Below are positions 25,110-38,122 of a stretch of DNA of 64,000 nucleotides, piece after piece (within the stretch, counting starts at the first letter, position 1; each line of letters opens with the position of its first letter). The stretch is taken from assembly GCA_963682175.1 (NCBI GenBank), contig OY821792.1:31804652-31868651 (forward strand). The letters run 5' to 3'. Under the pieces are notes generated by a model. The model was not told the DNA's origin, made no database searches, and saw only the letters and a program-made list of their open reading frames with translations. This DNA comes from Triglochin maritima (Eukaryota; Streptophyta; Magnoliopsida; Alismatales; Juncaginaceae). The position numbers were made by a program, and so were the translations under genes.

Positions 25110-26068
25110 AAGTTTGTATTCGGTGTGAGTTACCCAGTAATTGTGCATTACGCAATATTTGCATTTATAACCTTCTTTTTAATCATATTTTCATAAAATT
25201 CTCCAACACAAGCTATTATCACTAATACCCTCCAATAATATCAATATATACCCTTCTTTCTTTCCTCCAATAATATAGATATAGATACTGATATTCTTTG
25301 ACATACTTATGTTGATACTAATACATCATCTTATCTGTCTGAATTATTTCACTCAGTTAAATGGAAGGTACATTCAAAATAATGGAATCACATTAGAATG
25401 TATAATAAATGATGATACTAGAACTGAATGATATTGACATAATCAAAGTGGAGGATGTATATGCAAAATTCTTTCTTTATGGCCTACCATGAACTGTTGC
25501 ACCAATGTAACAAAAGCAACTAAAGTCTTCAGTTTGAAGGGGAGAATTCCTTGCTCCTACTGGATATCACTTTCAGTCCACTTTTGCAAACCCCCAACCT
25601 TGGAGTTGGATGAACAACACCTTTCAACACTCACCATTACTAACAAAATATAGAATCCAATGTCTCTTCACATGCACCCAGAGAAAGCATTTCAAGGAGA
25701 AGAAGTAAAAGATTTGATCATCATATTATTTGAATCAAAACTTTAAAACAAGAATCTATCAATATCATACAGTCCCTCCTATAAACATTTGATGGCCGAT
25801 TCTCGGCGGACTTCAAAGCTCACAATTGGAAGAACAAAAACAGAAAAGAGAAACACATTCTCTTCATCAGGATACAACTACAACCTTCACTGTTGTCGAA
25901 ATCATGGATTCTAAGAATTTCTTTCCTCCACCGAAGGAGGTTGGCTTGCAATCAATAGAGGAACGAACTCCGGTCACGAAGACCACAGTTTTCTATGACA
26001 TTCAAGCTGACCCGATCACCCCTTTTTGCAGATGAAATAACTTATGCCATTCCACCTCAATCAGAAAT
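25110..26068. other. 3' spacer of SANT gene
   Basis: AT-rich spacer. The right end includes the probable 3' UTR of the minus-strand SANT gene. An open frame at 25826-26035 (+) has no recognisable similarity and is treated as chance. Confidence 0.4.
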
Positions 26069-28925
26069 TCAAGGCATACCGAGAAAATTGTGGGCGAACT
26101 GGTTGACATCTTGACTGGCGTCAGACTTTCCAAGAAAACTGGTATTATTCACATTACTACTGAACTCTTCATCAGTTCCACCAGCCCTGGAATCCGAGAC
26201 CTCTGAAATGACATTACCGTTGTTCCTAGTTGCAGCAGATGCTGATGCCTTAGCAATCTTGTGCGAAGAACGTGTGGACTTGGATGTGGCAAACAAAGGA
26301 CCTCTGGACGATCTACCCCTCTGTTGTGTGGTCTGTAATTTGGATTCAAGTGCTTCCAAAGCTTTTGTCGTTAAAGGTCGGCTTCTTGTGCTTTGCCTCC
26401 TCCCGTTCCCTCCAACTTGTGGTTCAACATGCATCGGCTTAGAGACCCCGAGTCCTTGTGAATCTTCAGCAGAACGCCGAGTTCCAGTGTGCAATGGTAC
26501 GTCTACATCCTCCTTTTGTTTCATCTTTTCAGGGCTATGGGGACATTGCGTACGCAGCTCGGGTAGTGGCTTTCTCTCCTCTTTTGAACAGTCATGTTTG
26601 TCAATTACTGCACTGATCAATGTAGAGATGCCAAAATCTTCTGGAAACTGAGGTTCATTTAAATCAATCAAGGCTCTTTTCTTGGGCTTTTCAGCACTTC
26701 TTACGGCACCGTCAACAGTGTCTAAGCTCACTTTGTTATCAGTAACGGCACACCGGCCACTTCCATTAGGACTACCTTTACTACTCCCACTTTCTTTAGC
26801 TAATGTTGCACCGACTTGAAGTCTATTTGGTTGGCAGTTAGCCTCCTTCTTTGGACAATGTCCTCTCGAAATGAAGTTATTATGGCAAGCACTCTTTGAA
26901 TGATTACATGCACTCAATTTTTGATGCTTGGATGTGGTGGATGAGTGGTTTGACTTGAAGAGATTTTCCTTATGATCACGTTCATGTTTTCTGCCGGTTA
27001 TCCCGTGCTCGTTTTGATGGTAAGGGTAATGTCCATTCACTTCATGTTTTGGTTTCTTCTTCTTCGGGGTAAGACTGCTAGATGAGGGATATGATTGCCT
27101 TTGGTGGTCCAAGTATTTTGTATTTCTTACCCCTTTCTTGTTGTCCGACTTTATCCGATGGGCTTCCTCCTGAAGGGTTTGTGATGCATCATCTGAGTCA
27201 CGGAATTCTGAGGAACTATTGATGCCCATTTCATCTGACGAGTTAGGACAAACAAAATCACGAGCATTTTCCAAAGGCAAACTCCGAAGCTCTCTTACCT
27301 TGAACCGTGCATCTCCAAGAACCAAACTTGTGTCAACAACTGTAAACTTCATTAGATTGGATGTGTGATTCGGCAGTTGTGGCCGAAGATAGCTAGGGTG
27401 GTGCTGATCGGCTTGACCATCTCGACTCATTACACTATTTGATTCAGATTCACTATCATCCTTGTCAACCATGGCCACTTTGTTTCCATCATAATTCAGC
27501 TCAAGTATTTGTGGGTCCGAAGCCACCTTACCTAGGACATCACTCACAGAATCAAAGTAATGTTCACCTTTCACAAGCTTGCTTCTTGAGAACTTTTTGA
27601 TGCCAGGAACTAGGAAAACCAAGTTATGCTGAGAACTAGCATAGCTGTGGTCATTAGGCTGCTCCGAGTGCCACCCTTTTGCAAGAAGACGAGGCCAAAC
27701 TGCTTCCCAAAAGAGATCATTTGAGCGTGTCTTGCTTAATCTGAAATTCCCAGTCAAGAATTTGATGATCTCTCCCGAAGTGAGAGAAGAGCATGCTTTA
27801 CCGGAAGGTACTTCGGAATGTATGGAGAGAGGTTGGTGTCCTCTGACATGATCAGAGGCAATGCCGGTAAGATCACACTTTCCTTTCCCAATTGCCATAG
27901 CTTCAACAAATGCTTTCATTCCTACAATGTCCTTCAATTTAAAAATGAAATCTTCGAAAGAAGTTGCTTTCTCGTTAAACGCCCTTGTAACCTAAGAAAT
28001 AATCAAATGGAAAAAGAAAATTCTATGTCACAAACCAAATCACATTCAGATTATTACGACCAAAAAATTCTATATTACGACTAAAATGAAATTCTGCCCT
28101 GGTTCTTCTCTATCATTTGGATTAAAGAATGGCAGAAATAGATTGTACTCCATAATCCCCCAAAATTTTACACTTTTGTTGATCAAAGAAAATTTGTGTC
28201 CACAATTATTTGACTTCTATTGAAGCATTACAATGACAAACTAAGATAGCAAGTTGCTAAATAGAATAAAAGAATGCATGTAAAGACAATACCTTCAACA
28301 ATGTGCTTTGGTTTTCCAGTGATATATCTGGAAGCAATCGGGATAGAAGTTCTTGTTGCCTCCAGTTGGTGAAAATACGTTGCCCATATATGCATTTTAC
28401 ACTTTTGCTCTTTCGGCAGTCTGACCATCTTCGGTACAAACTGGACTTATAAAACTTCCCATAATAGAAGGAGAGAACATCGCCCATGCTTTTGCTCTCC
28501 ACGAAATCCTTGACGCGGACAAGATTTTTCCCAAAAATGTACAGACCCAGGAGAAAATTATCTATTTCAGTATCAGTCCATGAGACACTGTCTGAACCTG
28601 CCACGGGAATTTTTCGCCCATCTTTAGTGCTACCAACACCATTAGAAATCCACGAAATCGGGACAGGCAGCTCTTTAAAATCAATACAACGAACTCCAGC
28701 AGTTTCATCAGAATCATTTGTTTTCTGTGAGGCCTGTGAGCACTCCACCTCTGTTTGTACTGATGGCAATTCTACTTGGTACTCGTCTCCAACTCGAGGA
28801 CGATTTGATGGTTCGCCATCAATCCCATCATTATTCGCCTCTCCAGCAAAGTCCACCGCAAGAAAATGATTGGGAGATGGTTCTCCAACACAACCGTTGT
28901 CTTTGTTTTCTTCGACTTGATCCAT
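26069..28925 (-). CDS. SANT-domain nuclear protein (plant At2g47820-like family)
   Basis: Two coding exons on the minus strand: 28925-28293 and 27991-26069, giving 851 residues. Exon 1 encodes a SANT/Myb-like domain at about residues 110-170 (SVSWTDTEIDNFLLGLYIFG, VKDFVESKSMGDVLSFYYGKFY). Exon 2 starts VTRAFNEKATSFEDF and carries a second conserved block (GEIIKFLTGNFRLSKTRSND, LFWEAVWPRLLAKGWHSEQ, VFLVPGIKKFSRSKLVKG, HYFDSVSDVLGKV). The rest is Ser/Lys/His-rich with nuclear-localisation-like KKKKPKH and KPKKRALIDLNEP, the latter resembling an EAR-like repression motif. Plant relatives are annotated as arginine-glutamic acid dipeptide repeat proteins and are poorly characterised. A role in chromatin or transcriptional repression is inferred. 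The ATG at 28925 lies just inside the second leader exon. Confidence 0.85.
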
Positions 28926-30450
28926 TAGAACCACCAGTTTGCTAGACACACAAGTTGCATTGAAGACAATCTGAGAACAAGAAATCTCTAAGTTATGAAA
29001 TTTGGAAGTGCAAAAATATGCATAAATTCAGAAGGTTTCACATTCATAACGCATATGAACACAGCCAAGGTGATGAATGAAATAATTTAAGGTCTTTGAT
29101 CCACCAAGTAGCAATTTCCAAGTATCATCGAACATCACAACAGACGTATCTATAAAACTAAATGTAGTATCATAATTAATTTCAGCTATGATTATCACTA
29201 TTTAGTTATCATGCTAATATTTTAAAATTTACAAGCCAAAATTACTATTATCAAACAACATCAATCGACAGTGACTAATGTGTCATTGTGTTACAACAAG
29301 CTGTCTAGACAAAATAATCACCATAATGGTTTAAAGTGGAAAGCTACATAACATCAGGGTTGACTAATTTTTCAGAGTTGACTAAATCATTCACAGACCT
29401 CATCAACTATGACACACATCAGATCTTACAGATTAAAGTTTTATTGGTATTTCTGCATTAACCTCTAGACACTCAATGATCTTACAGATTAAAGTTTTAT
29501 TGGGTGTAGTGCCATACTCTTCTAAATATCTTATAGTCACAGTCCTCATGAAACTGGGAAAATACACATAAAAACCTCAGCAAAAACAACACCTTTACTG
29601 AATCAAACAAACTCAAACATTTCATTACTATCAGAACGATTCAATTGCTATCTAATTTCTTCCGCACAAAATAAAAGATATTAACGAATATCCTTTTACT
29701 ACTACAACAATTAATCCAACAAAGTTAACTACAACACTTAAAATCTAATAACCATAAAATCAACAAAAGATAACAACAAAAAAACGAAATTGAAACAAAT
29801 TATTTACGGTGGTCTAAGGGCCAACTAACAACTGAAAAAAATATGACTAACAACCAAACAGACTCAAATCAACCAGAGAAGAAAATCCTGTAAGCCAAAA
29901 AAGAAAAAGAAACAGCAAACACATGACACGACGACGAAACCAAGAGAGGAGAAACGAACCGAACAAGCATTCCCACAGCAAGAAGCAATCTTTCTCCTCT
30001 CCACCCCCACAAACACAGCCTCATCCCCACTCCCACCGACACCCCCACCTGATCGATCAAATCCCAGCACCAAACAACACACCCAAGATACACAATCAAC
30101 ACCAAACAAGAAGCATTCGATGTGGGCATGCGTTGGACGTCCAAAAGGAGACAACTTGGGAAATGGGTACCGATCCAAACCTCTCCATACCAACCATAAG
30201 TCGAGATACGCGAAAAAAGTACCAAAGAAAAAGCGGAAAAAGGACATACCAACGTCTACATGGAGGGGGAGATGTGTGCGTGAAGGTGTTGCCTTCGGCT
30301 TCGGGTCGGGAGGAGAAGCTTTTATGCTTCGTGGGTCCGAAGGTGAGCAATTCGTGGCAGAGATGGGCGGAACAGAGAGTAAAAGAAAAGAAGAGAGATG
30401 AAAAACAAAAACAAAAACAAGTCTTTCACTTCTCAACAGGGTCAGGGAGG
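28926..30450 (-). promoter_or_regulatory. Leader intron and 5' UTR exon of SANT gene
   Basis: Minus strand: TTCTCAG|ATTGTC puts an acceptor before 28972, and GTTG|GTATGTCC puts a donor after 30250. This implies a first non-coding exon from about 30440 to 30250 and a 1.3-kb leader intron. The exon region has higher GC than its surroundings. The open frames there on both strands have no recognisable similarity and are not called. Confidence 0.5.
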
Positions 30451-31585
30451 AGAGATTGAATGATTATATGAGATTTGTGAACGAAGAGGTGTGGATTGAT
30501 TATATGCTCTTCTAAACTCTTTCCACTTAACTTCTTAAATATCCCTCCTAATAAGTCATTTTTTCAATTATTTTGACAAAAATATGATTTTTTATTTATT
30601 AGTTTACGACAAACGATAATAACTGTTGGGGGTAAGAAGATAAGATTAGAGATACAGTTTGATCAAGCAGTCAATTGACGAGTGTGTTGAGAGATCTTCT
30701 TCAAGTTGACCCGATAATTTTAAAGTTAAGAACCCTTTTGAATGAATTATCCGATCTTCAACCTCTTAAAGATTATCCTTCGGCTTACCATTTATGTTGA
30801 TTTTGCCACACTTGGCTACAATGTACTATTGATACATCATCACATCTTCACTCAGGAAATTATACAAGGGCTATACAAGATAATTGCGTCACACATAATA
30901 ACTTATACTAAATTAATTATGACATGAAAACTCGATAACAATGGCCATTTGACTTGTTATAGTCAACGTATTCAACTTGTAATTTGTTAGGAGAACAATT
31001 CTCACTAGATGGCAATTGGATATAATTGGTAAGACCTAATAACTGTAACAAATAAACAAGACATATGGTTCATGAATTATTTCAAATAACATTATATATA
31101 GGAAATAAATATGATTACATGTCAAGAATTTCCCTAGTATCATGTAAGGAAAATGATTCAAAATAAAAACTACAAATGAACCTTAAAACATGTAGGGATG
31201 ACATCAAATTGGACGAAGGTTCAATGATCCAATCATGGTTCATAATTTCTTTTATTCCATAATATATTATTGTCATGTGATCATGACACTTCTACAAGTA
31301 GTTGGTATGTCTACGAATTGACCTTCTTAATCATGAATTCCTTTGGGCAATCTCATACAAACGCCCTGGACTTTTCCAAGTTAGTTTTTTCTTACCAACC
31401 TACAAAAAGAAAGTTTTTCACATACACACACATATATTACTTATTCATTTTTCAACCATTTATTCCTTAAAAAAAGAGAAATAACCTGAATAACAAACAG
31501 AACACAAATCCTCTGGTTTCAACTTTCAAGTTCGAATTATTTAAGTTATTGTGGTGAGGTGGAGTTTGACGTTGAAATTTAACTT

Positions 31586-31587
<2 letters not shown>
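30451..31587. other. Gene-poor AT-rich spacer
   Basis: No conserved reading frame, RNA or repeat recognised. Includes the promoter side of the SANT gene. Confidence 0.4.
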
Positions 31588-31626
<39 letters not shown>

Positions 31627-31816
31627 CTAGTGAGTTCGGGACTTAATTTTTTATTTTAAGTCCACATCATATCAACCACACATTTGAAATTGTAAGGTAG
31701 ATTAAGAAAAAAATAGTTATGTTAATTAAAAGTGAGATTAACCGTAAATAAGATCCAATGGTGAGATTGTAGGGAGCTTAAACTAAATAAGATAAGCTAT
31801 CGAGTCACTAGAACTT

Positions 31817-31875
<59 letters not shown>

Positions 31876-32100
31876 TTATCTAGTGAGACCAAAGCTTAAT
31901 TTCTTATTTTAATCCCCAATCATATTCATCACTCATCTGAAAATTGTAAGGTAGATTAATAGGAAAACGATTATGCTAATAAAAGATGAGATTAACCGTA
32001 AATAAGATCTAATAGTGAGATTGCATGACACTTAAACTAAATAAGATGAGTCTCTGAGCCCACTAGAGGACGACTATATATATATATATACACACACACA
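31588..32100. repeat. Duplicated ~200-bp unit bounded by TA microsatellites
   Basis: Two diverged direct repeats: unit 1 about 31623-31820 and unit 2 about 31873-32072. Both begin with TTATCTAGTGAG and share AATTGTAAGGTAGATTAA, GAGATTAACCGTAAATAAGA and CTTAAACTAAATAAGAT. Each unit is flanked by (TA)n runs at 31588-31622, 31820-31872 and 32074-32091, the last followed by (CA)n. Slippage or recombination between the TA runs probably made the copies. Confidence 0.85.
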
Positions 32101-32104
32101 CGAC

Positions 32105-32214
32105 GAACAACCTTCAGAAGTAGAATCTTTGGGTTCAATATATATATAATGGCTAGATCGATCAGTTTCTGGTCAAATAGGAAGAACCAAATATTCCACC
32201 TCTGAAGGTCGTTC
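32105..32214 (-). ncRNA. Candidate miRNA-like hairpin
   Basis: Imperfect inverted repeat: arm 32105-32136 and arm 32184-32214 separated by 47 bases. The arms share GAACRACCTTCAGARGTRGAATMTTTGG. The three A/G differences become G:U wobble pairs only if the minus strand is transcribed, giving a 22-bp duplex with no true mismatch. This is compatible with a plant miRNA or siRNA foldback, but no known miRNA was recognised. It could equally be a foldback transposon remnant. Confidence 0.35.
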
Positions 32215-32284
32215 ATATTTCATTTTCTTCTTCCAAGCCAACGTTACTTCCCATCTCACGGAAAATGGGGGGTATGATCGTGGT

Positions 32285-32708
32285 TAGGGGTGAGCTTCGG
32301 TCCCGGATCAGACTGAAGACCGAACTTTTCAGAAGGACCGGACCGAATAAATTCGGTGAAAACCTTCTCAGTTGAGCTTAAGGCCTGCCTCTTAATGTCC
32401 CTCTTCAAGGTTCCATGAATGCATATTTGACTTCGTCAAGCATTTCCCGTTCAGTCGGTATTCTCGCGTCATACGGTCACATCTTATTCCTTTTTTAAGG
32501 GGAGCTCGAGTCCTGTCATGATCACATAGCCAAGTGTAGTGTTTCCACCGAAAACTCTCATTTGTGGAAACAGAGCATAGTGCGGCGCCAAGCGAGATCG
32601 GTCCGGTTCGGTCCAAAACTCGAATTTAACTTTTAAAATTTCAGTCTTTGACTGGAACGAACCGGAGAAGACCGAAGACCAGACCAGACCAAATTTTGCT
32701 CACCCCCA
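32285..32708. mobile_element. hAT-type MITE, 424 bp, with near-perfect 8-bp TSD
   Basis: Ends TAGGGGTGAGC (32285) and GCTCACCCCCA (ending 32708) form inverted repeats that continue into CGGTC/GACC-rich sequence. Flanks are ATCGTGGT (32277-32284) and ATCGTAGT (32709-32716), an 8-bp target duplication with one change. No transposase is present. The GGACCGGACCG-type interior is shared with the element at 45014-45313, so both belong to one family. Confidence 0.8.
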
Positions 32709-32716
32709 ATCGTAGT

Positions 32717-35700
32717 ACGGTTCGGTACGGAATATATTACTCCAAATAAATCAGAATGTAATAAGCAACAACTTTTTCGAGAAACTCTTGTATATGTAAA
32801 CCATGGGAAGTAATCTTATATTACATAATATAAACCATGGTTTACTTCACCCAAACAACGGGAAATCACCTCAGGTTTTTATATTTGTAAACAAATACTC
32901 TTTTTTTATTTAAACAAATAAGATCATAAGAGATTAATTTCTTAAAGAAATACCTGAATTTACAGCAAAATGTGTTTTACGCGTGACTTTTTTTTCCCTT
33001 TCAGATATAACAAACAAATAAACACAAGGAAGATGCCAAAAATAAAATGAGAAATTTGACCGATCAAATGTTGGGCCACCAATTGTCCGACCTCCGAAGT
33101 GGGCCCACTTTACATGAGCAGCCATGGTTGTGGGACCATGTTAATATTTTAACGAGGCCGAATAATAAAAAAATATTCTGACTTTATGATTAGGCCCAAA
33201 ATATTTAATTATGAGACTTTAGGATGAGGCCCAAAAACATTGTTAAATAAACATTGTTAATACATGACTAGAGATCATCAAATGTAATCTCATTTATATC
33301 GGTCCAGTCATTATGATGTAAATGGAGTAAGCCCATTAATGCGCCTTTGATATCTGAGTTTTGTCAGTGTCATAGATTAATTTAGGATTAATTGGATTTG
33401 GTTTGATCTTGCAATCTCACATGAAATACTATATTTAATTATTAATTACATTTAAAAGTTTCATGCATAACTAAAGAAGATGCAAGAACATAGTGTAGTT
33501 AAATGCAGGTACAAGTACATATTTTCATTAATATATTTGTAGGTATTACAATAGTTACCATATATTACTTATAAATTTATTACAATGAAAATTATAGAAA
33601 ACCGCTAGATTATACAAAGAAACCAATAGTAACCGACATATAAACCAAACCCGGGAATTTGTGGTTTTAGAGTGTTGTGTAATTTTTTGGGTTAATTTCA
33701 CAGTATGTGTCTTCCAAATCAACATTTCAATTAATTGTATCCTCGTCTTGAACCATATTTACGACTTAAACACTTATTTTACGGTGATTATGATTCCATC
33801 ATGGTGAATAAACTCAACTTCATATGATGAAGTTGAATATACTTGAGTTGCTAAGTAATATTATAAAAATATCAAAGGTATTTTTTTAATGCTGTGAATT
33901 ATTTAGTTTGAAAGGTACTCACTACATAGGATATTATTTATTACAAAATACATACTAAACTACATTACTTATTAGACAATCAGCAACAGACACATGGCAC
34001 CGACAAAGTAGCAATAATTAAATCTCCACGGCTGATTCCTCAAATTTTATTTAAAGCAAAGAGCCCATAAAACGATGACATGTTGCTAACTCCAACCAAA
34101 GTTACGAACCCTAATTATTTAACTAATACTTCGGTTATGAGAACGTGCATTGGAATATCACAAGTTGTAGGGTAGTCCAACTTGGTGACATCGATCTAGC
34201 ACTACACTCAAAACCCCCTAACGCACATTGCCATTGGACTTGCGAACCCCAGATAGGTATCCGCTCTAACTAGTAAGATAATTAATAAGAATCTTCAATC
34301 TTGGTAGTTTGTAGTAAGATAATAAGACTATTAGGATGGCAAATATAATTAGATAAAAGTTGGAACCGGTTTGGAGATTTTATCTGCAACAAACATGATT
34401 ACATTAGGAAATTATAATAAGTGCATGTTTATCAACTTGGTTGCAGGAAAATAGAGATAAATGCATAGATTTGTTTAAAAACACATTTGTATGGACAATT
34501 AATATATCTGTAATGAGTTCATATGATACATCTCCATTATATTAGTGGTGTTTGTGCTAATGAAAATGCCTTTTCATATTATATATATGTGAACATAAAA
34601 GATTTACCATATTTTTTTAAGTTCTGCTGTCCTTTTCCAGCTTCACATGACTTAGGTTTAGGGTTTATTTGTTTCATCAGCATAAATACACATAAATGGA
34701 AATATTTAGTTTCTATATACCTAGAAAGAATATTGTTAGAATAAAACCCGATTATGTACTTCTATACATGCTTTGGTGTAGGTATATATTAAGCACAGGT
34801 GTTTAGGTTAGTTTATTTCATTATTCGACTCGGAACTTGAAGTGACCATGTTATTAATTTAATCGTTTTGCATGTGTCAAAATATGATGTCCCCGAAATA
34901 GTAACCCATGCATGATGCATTAATTCTTTTATATTTTTCAATGATATATTGACATTACTATTTTAAGTAAGGGTACTAATGGATACCAAATAGACGAGCG
35001 GAAAGTTATGTCTGTACCAAACATGCATTCTTCTTTTATAGATTTCACATTTTTATAGATTCGACTACAAATATGAAATTATAAATTTTGATGGAACAAA
35101 AAATGTTCAAGTGAGAGGGGAAAAGAAAAACGGAGAACATGCATTCTACTTTGTTCAGACAAGTGTTTGTTTTTAAATAGGAATCATAACCGCTGTCAGC
35201 ATGGTACAGTAGCGAGTAATTTGAACTCTAATTTTTTTGATTGAGTTGTGGTTCTTAACTAGCAATCTTTAATTTCTTCCACGAAAAAAAGATTAAGCTC
35301 TCAAAATTATGATGGGGGGACCATATTATTGGTTTTCATGAGCTTTTTATTAAATTAGGTTGTAATGCATTCCAAATAGGCACATGCTCTCACGAACCCA
35401 CTTGCATCATGCGCATGCTTGTGCTTGTGCTTGTGCTTGTGTTCATTACCCTTTATTTATTTGTTTTTTTTATAGTTCAGATACCGCATTTGGAAAGCCA
35501 CCTGCATCATCATCTCCTATTAATATTAGGGTTGGGACGGACCTAACAAGAAAAAAAATGATTAAACTAAATGAACTTGAAGAATATTAAATGCGTATTA
35601 CAAATAAAAACATATTTGACATTATAAATGCCAAAAAAAAACCCCTAAGAATTCATAAATTTGACTAGTCCCGATTAACTAGCTACTAGACTATTGCAGG

Positions 35701-36241
35701 TTGTTTAATTAGTACACAATGCCAAATTCACTATTGGCCATTCAGATCCTGCACTAATTCTTGTGTGTTTGTTAGGCTGGATTAATGGATGTGCTTGAAT
35801 GTTGACTTGATATATAGCAGGATTTAATCCAACCTGACCCATTTATAAATAAAGTGGCTAGGTTAGTGGTGTGAGTGTGTCACAAACTTCTTTGTCACGT
35901 AGATGGGAAATATTTAAAAGCAAAACCTTCTAGATTGTAGGGAAGAAAAAAAGAACTAATTAAGCGCAGCACTTAGACAAAACCAATTAAGAGTCACTTG
36001 TCATAATACTATAAAGATTCTCATTCCGTTTGAGACGAAGTAGAGACCAATCATCTGACCGAACCACAGCTTGACACTTATCACTTTAGACCGCACTTTA
36101 ACATTCTTGTTAGTTAATTAATTATTACTTTCGCAAGTAGGTGTTAACTGTAAGCTAGCATATGTTTGCTCATAAAATCTCACCCCACCACTCCAATCCA
36201 AACCAAACATAATCAACCAACCAACCAAGATTAATTTGGGT
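32717..36241. other. Gene-poor spacer upstream of NF-YB gene
   Basis: AT-rich with no convincing gene. A short GTGCTT repeat (four copies) lies at about 35416-35441. The last few hundred bases should contain the NF-YB promoter, but no element could be assigned. Confidence 0.4.
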
Positions 36242-36787
36242 ATGGCTGAAGGAAGATCAGATTCAAATTGGTGCAACCCGGCCGGTAGTAGCTCCGGTGC
36301 CGGCACGGCATCACCGGAGGGAGAAGCTGGGTGCATCAAAGAGCAAGATCGACTACTTCCGATCGCGAACGTGGGGAGGATCATGAAGCAAATCCTCCCC
36401 CCAAACGCCAAAATATCAAAAGAAGCCAAGGAGACGATGCAAGAGTGTGCATCTGAGTTCATCAGCTTCGTCACCGGAGAGGCCTCTGATAGGTGTCATA
36501 AGGAGAAAAGAAAAACGGTGAACGGTGACGACATTCATTGGGCTCTGGGGAGTTTAGGGTTTGATAACTATGCCGACGCCATGAAGAGGTACTTGCATAA
36601 GTATAGGGAGTACGAAACGGAAAAGGCGGCGGTGGCCGTAAGCAGGAGTGGCGGTGTAGGTAGTGATGAACATGATTTGGGGATGTTTGGAGGAAGACAT
36701 CGTCATCAACCTTCCACTTCTACACCTACCTTGAGGTTTAATGTGATGGATAGGAATAATGCAGCCTCACCATCCAAGCGGTATTAA
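36242..36787 (+). CDS. NF-YB: Nuclear factor Y subunit B (CCAAT-binding), NF-YB4/5-like
   Basis: Single-exon gene of 181 residues starting at the ATG in GGGTATGGCT. The histone-fold core spans about residues 34-125: [60 protein letters not shown] and [20 protein letters not shown]. The core is complete. It dimerises with NF-YC and then binds CCAAT boxes with NF-YA in the nucleus. The residues [10 protein letters not shown], and the absence of the Asp that marks LEC1-type proteins (Lys is at the equivalent place in the motif), favour the NF-YB4/5 group. The N-terminus is Gly/Ser-rich and the C-terminus is variable, as usual. Intronless structure is common in this family. Confidence 0.95.
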   Translation: MAEGRSDSNWCNPAGSSSGAGTASPEGEAGCIKEQDRLLPIANVGRIMKQILPPNAKISKEAKETMQECASEFISFVTGEASDRCHKEKRKTVNGDDIHWALGSLGFDNYADAMKRYLHKYREYETEKAAVAVSRSGGVGSDEHDLGMFGGRHRHQPSTSTPTLRFNVMDRNNAASPSKRY

Positions 36788-38122
36788 TTAAGGTTATTGT
36801 CATGTTTTTGTTCATTTCGATCCAAACTAATTAATATGGCTTGTGGCCGTGATTACGGTTAATTAGAAATTAGAATAAGAGTCCAACGGTTTTTGATATA
36901 TTGACATTAATTGTCACAATTAATATTATGCATTTGCTTTCTTTTAAGTGTCTTTTCTTATGTACTTTTGTTTGCGGTTTGCCCCATCATAAGTAGTCCA
37001 TACATTTTCTTATTTGGTTATAAAGTTTCAGTTCAGTTTGGTTATTTGGTTATCTTATTTGGCTTACATACCTCATCAATGCATTTATATGCCAATATTA
37101 TGTTTGTTTCCTTAAAATCTTTCTAAAATCGTAACTTCACTACTCGTTGAATATGATCTTTATATACTTCTCCAAAGTACAATATCATGCATGCATAAGT
37201 TCAAATGATTATGTCAGTTTATATCCTTCTTTTGCTTAATTATGTGTAATATATATAGAAGATCTATATATAGAATGTATTTTTTCAAATAAAAAATATA
37301 ACCACTCCCAAGTTATTAATAAGAAAATTAATGTGAAAATCATTTTCAAAAAAAAATCTCATTATGTGATATCTACACCCCATAAAATCTGGTTTGGGCA
37401 GAAATATGTTCTTAATCACTGGACGCTTGATTTCTGAAATCTATATAAGTTGCATGGCATCTTTAGTTAGATTATCTCATATGAAACAATTCAGATGTTC
37501 CTGTTTCATAATGTATTATAAGTTTTACTAACTTTGGATACATACTCTACTGCAAAAAAGTAATATATACGTTATGACAGTAAACAATTTACTTCCTGCA
37601 TAGATAAACAATCATTAGTACCGATCTCAATCTTCAACTATCATCACAAGATCAAATCCCACATATCAATCTATTGTGATTACAAGTTGAGCAAGAATAG
37701 TTGGGATCTCTTTGCAAACCACATTTTAGGGTTACTTTTTTGTAAAGAAGCTTTGACAAGCCAATTACATACAATGATTTTTTTAAACTACAATCAAATA
37801 TAACGACGACACTGAAAGGAATCTGTTTGTCTAATACGTCAGAGTAAGCCATTGAAGGACATGGTCGAGCTAAGCAAGTGTTGATGGAATTGCATCTTCT
37901 TTCTTCATTTTTGATTCTTCTTATGTTGCATCTTTCATCTTTGTCTTTGTTTCTGATTAATGCAGAAGTCGATTTGCCTCTGAATTGATAACAGATAATA
38001 ATTTTGATTTATTTTCAAAAAATGAAATTTGTTTTTTGGTTAAAACTTACTTGCATGACATGACAACTGAAGTAATTTCAGGGTTCTATTATTTAGCACA
38101 TATATATATGAATATCATTAAC
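36788..38122. other. Spacer between NF-YB gene and LTR
   Basis: NF-YB 3' flank followed by AT-rich sequence. No supported gene or RNA. The short reverse frame at 37652-37852 shows no family similarity. Confidence 0.4.

Noticed and set aside
25826..26035. 69-codon plus-strand frame next to the SANT gene
   Set aside because: No similarity, no splice or promoter context, and it overlaps the probable 3' UTR of the SANT gene.
29864..30459. Long open frames on both strands (up to 190 codons) near 30 kb
   Set aside because: They overlap on opposite strands, have low-complexity composition and no domain. The region fits a leader exon and intron of the SANT gene better.
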